DNA of 34,416 bases from CAZFAT01 sp964517075 (GTDB lineage: Bacteria > Acidobacteriota > Vicinamibacteria > Vicinamibacterales > SCN-69-37): contig CAZFAT010000157.1 of NCBI GenBank assembly GCA_964517075.1, positions 1 through 34,416 on the forward strand, written 5' to 3'. Numbering within the stretch: the first letter of the stretch is position 1; each line of letters begins with the position of its first letter. A program made the position numbers and the translations under genes. Below, piece after piece: positions 30,558-34,416 of the stretch. The notes under the pieces are model-generated. The model was given only the letters and a program-made list of their open reading frames with translations. It did not search any database and was not told where the DNA came from.

Positions 30558-30573
30558 TGGTCCGGCGCTTGCA
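30558..30573 (+). promoter_or_regulatory. Possible sigma-54 promoter for the small membrane protein
   Basis: TGGtcCnnnnnTTGCA matches the sigma-54 -24/-12 consensus (TGGCAC-N5-TTGCA) at eleven-base element level, with the GG and GC doublets correctly spaced. It would start transcription near 30584, ahead of the GGAGG site (30595-30599) and the ATG at 30605. The region is GC rich, so a chance match is possible, and no enhancer-binding protein gene is nearby. Confidence 0.35.
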
Positions 30574-30604
30574 GCCGTCCCGTCAGCCCCCCGCGGAGGT
30601 GCGC

Positions 30605-30823
30605 ATGAAGGCCATCGGCATCATCTTGATCGTTCTTGGTTTGGTTGGGCTGGTATGGGGCGGGGTCAGCTGGACGGACCGGGACACCGTGGTTGACATC
30701 GGACCGGTGGAGATCCAGTCCGCGGAACGGGAGCGGATTCCGTTTCCCCCCGTCGCCGGCGGCATCTGCCTGGCGGTCGGTGCAGCCCTGCTGATTGCTG
30801 GCAGCCGGCGCAAGTCTGCCTGA
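30605..30823 (+). CDS. Small two-helix membrane protein, unknown function
   Basis: This 72-residue protein starts at ATG 30605, which has a GGAGG ribosome binding site 5 bp upstream; the frame is open further upstream but without homology. Two transmembrane helices (MKAIGIILIVLGLVGLVWGGV, 1-21; PVAGGICLAVGAALLIAGSRR, about 49-69) flank a short polar segment (DRDTVVDIGPVEIQSAERERIPF). The pattern helix, T...VLDIGPLEI..., P..PPVAGG, helix recurs in small proteins of many bacteria (DUF3185-like in character), none with an assigned role that I know. Confidence 0.75.
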   Translation: MKAIGIILIVLGLVGLVWGGVSWTDRDTVVDIGPVEIQSAERERIPFPPVAGGICLAVGAALLIAGSRRKSA

Positions 30824-30846
30824 CCTCCGGAGTGAAGAGAAAACGC

Positions 30847-30982
30847 TCGTTCCCGGCCCAAGTATTCAGGAAGAGCGAACAGAAGCAGAGTATGAGGCGA
30901 GAACAGTCTTGCGCTGAAACAGACAGTTCCCCGGGGAAGGGGAACCGTGAGGGTCGTTTACGGAAAATTGGGCCGGGAACGA
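30847..30982. repeat. 15-bp perfect inverted repeat enclosing 106 bp of structured, lower-GC DNA
   Basis: TCGTTCCCGGCCCAA (30847-30861) is exactly inverted as TTGGGCCGGGAACGA (30968-30982). Inside are a perfect 7-bp hairpin, GTTCCCC-ggggaa-GGGGAAC (30926-30945), and a bulged stem around GCGAGA...TCTTGCGC (about 30898-30913). The stretch is visibly less GC rich than its neighbours and no credible protein is encoded. It could be a structured RNA with the inverted repeat as closing stem, or a short mobile element of MITE type with 15-bp terminal repeats. Confidence 0.6.
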
Positions 30983-30992
30983 CCGGCCCCAA
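30966..30992 (-). terminator. Candidate terminator hairpin downstream of thyX
   Basis: GGGCCGG-gaacga-CCGGCCC is a perfect 7-bp stem, extended on both sides by AATT with one bulged base. On the minus strand the stem is followed by AATTTTCC, giving a short T tract. It lies about 95 bp after the thyX stop. The left arm is also the right arm of the longer inverted repeat, so the two foldings exclude each other. Confidence 0.5.
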
Positions 30993-30994
30993 TT

Positions 30995-31012
30995 ATGTGA
31001 AATCTTTCACAA
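30995..31012. promoter_or_regulatory. Rex/CRP-like palindromic operator
   Basis: TGTGAAA-TC-TTTCACA (30996-31011) is a perfect 7-bp inverted repeat. It fits the CRP-family consensus TGTGA-N6-TCACA. With its flanking bases it matches 17 of 18 positions of the Rex operator form TTGTGAA-N4-TTCACAA. It sits between two genes that converge, so the controlled promoter is not evident. Confidence 0.5.
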
Positions 31013-31087
31013 AGCGTCAAGCCCGGTGATCGGCGCGGACGGTCGCCGGCCTCCGCCCGCGCCGGAATCGGCGTCGTCACACTCGCG

Positions 31088-32683
31088 CTATCGGGACTGA
31101 CGTCTGGCTTCCGTGCGCCGCTCCGCCTGCAGCCGCTCCAGTTCGACGACGGAGTGATCGGTGAACTGCATGGCCGCGGCGATGGCGCGATGGCCGGCCA
31201 CGTCGGCAATCAACCGGTGCATCTGCTGGCACACCCGGCGGTAGGCCGGGTGGCCCGCCGGCGCCGTCCGCAGCTCGATGACGTGCATCGCTTCGCGCGC
31301 GTTCATGTCCATGACGAACCGCACGCGGTACGCCATCGACACCGCGTACTGGGCCGCCGCGCCCAGGCCCGCCGACCACATCCGGTCGTGGAGCTCGGCC
31401 GACCGTGTCATGACCTCGCGCCAGTCCGCATCGAGTCCCGCGTCGAGGGCGGCCTCTGGCTGCACGTAACCATGCCGCGGCGTCAGCGACTGCCAGTCGA
31501 TCGTCAGGAGACGATGACGCTGCAGATCCCGGAACGCGCCGTAGTCAGTCAGCACGTCAAAGCGGTAGGTCGTGCGTTCGAAGGCCCGGCCAGGCTTGTG
31601 CCGGCGATTGGCGCGCTCGCCGATGCAGGCGCCGAGCACGGCCGCACGATCCTCCACGCTCATCCGGCGGGCCAGCTCAATCAGATCGCGATCGGCATGC
31701 TGCGACGCCGGATAGAGGGCGGCGGCGACGACCTTGATCTCACCATCCGGATCGAAATCGGTCAGCGTCACTTCCGCCTCGCGGCCGTCGGCCCTGGCCG
31801 GGCCCGCCAACCGATCGGCCACGGCCCGGGTGCGTTCCCGTGTGTCGGCGAGATACGCCGTCCACCGGCCGCCACGATCCGGCTGATCGACCCGCGTGAG
31901 AAACGCGGGGATCACCAGTCGCAGTTCCCGCAACATCGCGTCGGCGGTGTCCCGCACCTCTGCCAGCGGATGCGCGCGCATGCGCAGGAGCAGGGCTTCG
32001 TACGCCTGTCCCGTGCCGTAGATCCCGAGGTTCGATTGCGTCGCCGCCGGCAGCAGGCCGCGCAGGGTGTCGAGCGCCTTTGCCCGGATGGCGGATCGAT
32101 AGACCGCGTCCGAGTCGCCTGGCGCCTTGGGATACCGCCGCTCGAACCACGCGCGCATGGGATCGATCCAGCGGGCATAGATGGCGAAGGCGGCGTTCAG
32201 CGTGTCGACGAACTCCGCGCGGAGCGGCGACCCGTCGAGCTCGGCAGGCACATGGAACCGCCAGGCGCCGTCGCGCCGATCGGTGTACGGGATATAGCGG
32301 GTGGACTGCTCGAGGTAAGCCATGAGCCGGCCGCGCTCGAGCACCTTGGTCAGGATGTTCGACGCGTCCTCGACAGCCAGGTGGACGCCGCCCAGCTGCG
32401 CGACCGAGTCGTCGCCGAACTCCGTGAAGACGCGCTGGTACAGTCGTTCCGCGCGCCCTTCGGCCATGGGCTGCGGCGCATCCCCGTCGGGTAGATCCGC
32501 CGCGAACTCGTCCAGGAACAGCCGGCGCAGCGGTTTGGCGGACCGGGAGTAGCGCGCGAACAATGCCCCCTTGACCGTCTCCGGGAGATTGATCAGCGCG
32601 AAGACGGGCTGATCCAGGTTGGTGAAGTAGCGCGCGAGGATCGTTGATTCGCCGGCGGAAAAGGCGGCGGCGGCCGGCATCAT
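31088..32683 (-). CDS. thyX: Tandem (double-domain) ThyX-like flavin-dependent thymidylate synthase
   Basis: This 531-residue protein is about twice the usual ThyX length. Each half has ThyX features. The N-terminal half carries RGR(x7)S (Arg117-Gly118-Arg119, Ser127, then TRY) and a following LRGLLPAATQSNLGIYGTGQAYEALLLRMRAHP block (about 207-239). The C-terminal half carries the canonical RHR(x7)S (Arg389-His390-Arg391, Ser399) and NAREAMHVIELRTAPAGHP (461-479). ThyX makes dTMP from dUMP with methylenetetrahydrofolate and FAD as a homotetramer whose active sites lie at subunit interfaces; a fused pair would supply two non-equivalent half-sites. The first motif has Gly in place of His. Its ATG overlaps the def stop in ATGA, so the genes are coupled. 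It may be catalytic or a divergent paralogue; no second thymidylate synthase is in the window. Confidence 0.85.
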   Translation of the reverse strand: MMPAAAAFSAGESTILARYFTNLDQPVFALINLPETVKGALFARYSRSAKPLRRLFLDEFAADLPDGDAPQPMAEGRAERLYQRVFTEFGDDSVAQLGGVHLAVEDASNILTKVLERGRLMAYLEQSTRYIPYTDRRDGAWRFHVPAELDGSPLRAEFVDTLNAAFAIYARWIDPMRAWFERRYPKAPGDSDAVYRSAIRAKALDTLRGLLPAATQSNLGIYGTGQAYEALLLRMRAHPLAEVRDTADAMLRELRLVIPAFLTRVDQPDRGGRWTAYLADTRERTRAVADRLAGPARADGREAEVTLTDFDPDGEIKVVAAALYPASQHADRDLIELARRMSVEDRAAVLGACIGERANRRHKPGRAFERTTYRFDVLTDYGAFRDLQRHRLLTIDWQSLTPRHGYVQPEAALDAGLDADWREVMTRSAELHDRMWSAGLGAAAQYAVSMAYRVRFVMDMNAREAMHVIELRTAPAGHPAYRRVCQQMHRLIADVAGHRAIAAAMQFTDHSVVELERLQAERRTEARRQSR

Positions 32684-33231
32684 GCCTCGTCGTCGGCCGC
32701 CCAGTACCGGCGGAACTCGTCCATGAACGTCAGCGTTTCGAACGACGTCATGCGATCGAAGAACAGCACGCCGTCGAGATGATCATATTCGTGCTGGAGG
32801 ACGCGCGCGGGCAGACCGGTCGCGTCGATGTCGACGCGTTGGCCGGCGCGGTCGTACGCGCGGACGCGCACGGATGCGGCGCGCGGCACCTGCCCGCGGA
32901 TGTCCGGGATGCTGAGGCAGCCTTCCCAGCCGCTGTCGATGGACTTTCCCACCGGCACGATTTCGGGATTGACGAGCGCGACGAAGGGCATGCCGGCATC
33001 GTCGTCCATCGGCGTGACGCGTTCCGCCTCGCGCACGCCCGCGACGAAGATTCGCAGGCCCTGATGGACTTGCGGTGCCGCCAGGCCGATGCCGCCATAT
33101 TCGTGCATGGTTTCGAACATGTCATCGATGAGCTGCTGAATCTGCGGGGAGCGAATCTCGCCGGGCGGCACTGGCAGCGCCTTTGCACGGAGCACGGGGT
33201 GGCCGAGACGGGCCACCTTCAGAATTGCCAT
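32680..33231 (-). CDS. def: Peptide deformylase
   Basis: This 183-residue metallohydrolase removes the N-formyl group from nascent proteins. All three family motifs are intact: GIGLAAPQ (47-54), EGCLSIP with metal ligand Cys105, and HEYDH with His147, Glu148 and His151. ATG 33231 (MAILKVARLGHPVLR) is preceded 5 bp upstream by a consensus TATAAT. The stop overlaps the thyX start by 4 bp. The usual partner fmt (methionyl-tRNA formyltransferase) is not next to it. Confidence 0.97.
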   Translation of the reverse strand: MAILKVARLGHPVLRAKALPVPPGEIRSPQIQQLIDDMFETMHEYGGIGLAAPQVHQGLRIFVAGVREAERVTPMDDDAGMPFVALVNPEIVPVGKSIDSGWEGCLSIPDIRGQVPRAASVRVRAYDRAGQRVDIDATGLPARVLQHEYDHLDGVLFFDRMTSFETLTFMDEFRRYWAADDEA

Positions 33232-33236
33232 GCCTG

Positions 33237-33242
33237 ATTATA
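33237..33242 (-). promoter_or_regulatory. -10 box (TATAAT) of the def-thyX operon
   Basis: A consensus TATAAT on the minus strand lies 5 bp before the def ATG, so transcription probably starts at the A of the start codon. Confidence 0.5.
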
Positions 33243-33301
33243 AGGAAACGACCCCGGCGCCGAGCGCGCGCGCGGCCGGGATTGATGGGAGTGCTCTGGT
33301 C

Positions 33302-33757
33302 ATGACGAGAAAGTTCCTCGCGATCGCCCTTGTTTCTTCGGTGTTGAGCGCCGGTTGCTTCGAGTTTCTCACCAAGAGTCCCAGTAACCCGAGCCAGACG
33401 GTGAGCTTCCTGGGCGGGCAGTGGGCGTCGACCACCGCCAACGCGGGCACGCTCCTCGCGTCATGCGCGAATTTCCGCTGGACCGTTACAGAACAGTCAG
33501 CGTCGTCCGGGTCCGGAACGTTCACGGCCACGTGCTTCACCACTCTGCAGGTGTCAGGCACGGCGCAGGGCACCCTCGCGGGCGCCACGCTCAACTGGAG
33601 CGCCACGGCCCTCGCCACCGGCTCGGGCATCGCCGGCGACTGCGCGATTACGCTGGCGGGATCCGCCACGATGGCCAATAACGAAATTACGATCCCCTAC
33701 TCCGGCACCACCTGCCTGGGTCCGGTCAGCGGCACCGAGGTGCTGAAGAAGCAGTAG
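33302..33757 (+). CDS. Small lipoprotein, unknown function
   Basis: This 151-residue protein starts at ATG 33302 (MTRKFLAIALVSSVLSAGC); the upstream ATG at 33230 would bury the signal peptide. The lipobox LSAGC marks Cys19. The mature part is Ser/Thr/Ala rich with regularly spaced strands (VSFLGGQWASTTAN, FRWTVTEQSASSGSGTFTATC, LQVSGTAQGTLAGATLNWSATAL, CAITLAGSATMANNEITIPYSGTTC), suggesting an extracellular beta-sandwich with possible disulfides. It is divergent from def, and the ABC transporter gene follows. Confidence 0.7.
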   Translation: MTRKFLAIALVSSVLSAGCFEFLTKSPSNPSQTVSFLGGQWASTTANAGTLLASCANFRWTVTEQSASSGSGTFTATCFTTLQVSGTAQGTLAGATLNWSATALATGSGIAGDCAITLAGSATMANNEITIPYSGTTCLGPVSGTEVLKKQ

Positions 33758-33778
33758 GGAACGGCGGCGTGTAAGATG

Positions 33779-33796
33779 GCGCGGGTTCGCCCGCGC
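33779..33796 (+). other. Very stable TTCG-loop hairpin before the ABC ATPase start
   Basis: GCGCGGG-TTCG-CCCGCGC is a perfect 7-bp all-GC stem with a UUCG loop, ending directly at the ATG of 33797. A -10-like TAAGAT (33772-33777) precedes it. It may end the lipoprotein transcript or control translation of the ATPase. Confidence 0.55.
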
Positions 33797-34416
33797 ATGC
33801 CGCCATCGATCACCGTCGAGAATCTGCGCTTCGGGTACGCACGCCTCGAGGTGCTGCATGGCGTGAGCTTCGAGATCGCCCCCGGGGAAGTCACGGGTCT
33901 GCTCGGCCCGAACGGCGCGGGGAAGTCGACGACCCTCAAGATCCTGACGGGGATTCTCGAGCCCGGCGACGGACGCGTCGTGGTCGACGGATGCGACCTG
34001 CCCCGGCAGGCCGTCCAGTTGAAGCAGCGGATTGGCTACGTCCCTGAGGCGGCGGAACTCTACGAAACCCTGAGCGCGCGCGAGTTCCTGGAGCTCAGCG
34101 GCCGGCTGCACGATCTCGGCGACCGCGCGCTGTACGCCCGCATTGAGGCTCTGCTCGAGGCGTTCGACCTGACCGATCAGGGCCACGGTCAGCTCGGCAG
34201 CTTCTCGAAGGGGATGCGCCAGAAGATCCTGATCTCGGCGGCGCTCCTTCACGACCCGTCGGTGATTTTTCTCGACGAGCCCCTGACCGGCCTCGACGTG
34301 GAGAGCGCCGTGCTCGTCAAGACGCTGCTGGCCTCGCTCGCGGCTCAGGGACGAACCGTTCTCTACAGCTCTCACGTGCTCGATGTGGTCGAGCGCATCT
34401 GCGCTCGCGTGCTCAT
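33797..34416 (+). CDS. ABC transporter ATP-binding protein, cut by window end
   Basis: The first 206 codons are present. From ATG 33797 the protein reads MPPSITVENLRFGYARLEVLHGVSFEI, then Walker A GPNGAGKST, the Q-loop-like region RIGYVPEAAELYETLSAREFLELSGRLHDL, a signature reading FSKGM in place of LSGGQ, Walker B VIFLDEPLTGLD and H-loop SSHVLDVVE. The N-x-G-A-GKST form, the YVPE segment and SxGM signature fit the CcmA/Nat-type exporters that work with a separate multi-span permease, expected just beyond the window. ATG 33776 is an alternative start, but the TTCG hairpin and a -10-like TAAGAT overlap it, so 33797 is preferred. Confidence 0.9.
   Translation, partial: MPPSITVENLRFGYARLEVLHGVSFEIAPGEVTGLLGPNGAGKSTTLKILTGILEPGDGRVVVDGCDLPRQAVQLKQRIGYVPEAAELYETLSAREFLELSGRLHDLGDRALYARIEALLEAFDLTDQGHGQLGSFSKGMRQKILISAALLHDPSVIFLDEPLTGLDVESAVLVKTLLASLAAQGRTVLYSSHVLDVVERICARVL

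Noticed and set aside
30832..31029. 65-codon frame in the structured intergenic region
   Set aside because: It reads straight through the inverted repeats and hairpins with low-complexity basic sequence and no similarity.

Overview
The window is high-GC, densely coded bacterial chromosome. The gene content points to an acidobacterium of the Vicinamibacteria/Vicinamibacterales type: a PadR regulator paired with an acidobacterial duplicated-orphan-permease (ADOP), a glycine-rich carboxypeptidase-regulatory-like (CarboxypepD_reg) protein, a small secreted Cys/His protein ending in PTPLRI, GTG starts placed a few bases behind a -10 box, and an imperfect CCGCC...GGCGG palindrome of the kind I recall from such genomes. 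This assignment is an inference from gene families. No rRNA, tRNA, CRISPR array, phage module or complete insertion sequence was seen.

Layout. 1-2114 (minus): the first ~525 codons of an ADOP permease, its PadR regulator with a dyad operator, and a 40-codon remnant of a DUF1697 gene. 2163-3863 (plus): a small secreted protein, then a multiply frameshifted outer-membrane-type gene. 3892-8510 (minus): a MacB/LolD-type ATPase, then the likely operon inositol-3-phosphate synthase, small membrane protein, acetyl-CoA synthetase. 8598-12814 (plus): SAM-methyltransferase-like protein, ZIP metal transporter, double-BON protein, CarboxypepD_reg protein. 12784-13545 (minus) is a lipoprotein divergent from polA (13610-16306), which is followed by pcnB (16444-17730). 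17738-21444 (minus): M23 peptidase, DUF1015 protein and serC, transcribed in that order. 21545-25154 (minus): a beta-barrel protein, and the methionine-salvage run mtnB-mtnD-mtnC followed by an alpha/beta hydrolase. 25215-30383 (minus): stand-alone receiver, M20 dipeptidase and two tandem MASE1-GGDEF diguanylate cyclases. 30605-30823 (plus): small membrane protein. 30824-31087 is an unusually structured intergenic stretch. 31088-33231 (minus): def and a double-domain ThyX. 33302 to the end (plus): a lipoprotein and the start of an ABC transporter ATPase.

How the genes fit together. Most of the window is core metabolism and maintenance: acetate activation, inositol phosphate synthesis, serine/PLP metabolism, methionine salvage, DNA polymerase I, RNA polyadenylation, N-terminal deformylation and dTMP synthesis. 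Signalling genes (two cyclic-di-GMP synthases with apparent product-inhibition sites, and a single-domain receiver) cluster at 25-30 kb.

The points most worth a second look are: a single-chain tandem ThyX with one canonical and one altered flavin motif; a Pol I with Tyr at the O-helix Phe position and a destroyed proofreading site; the convergent intergenic region at 30.85-31.01 kb with mutually exclusive hairpins and a near-perfect Rex/CRP-like palindrome; the M23-DUF1015-serC operon; and a repeated leaderless promoter layout (-10 box, 5-9 nt, start codon).
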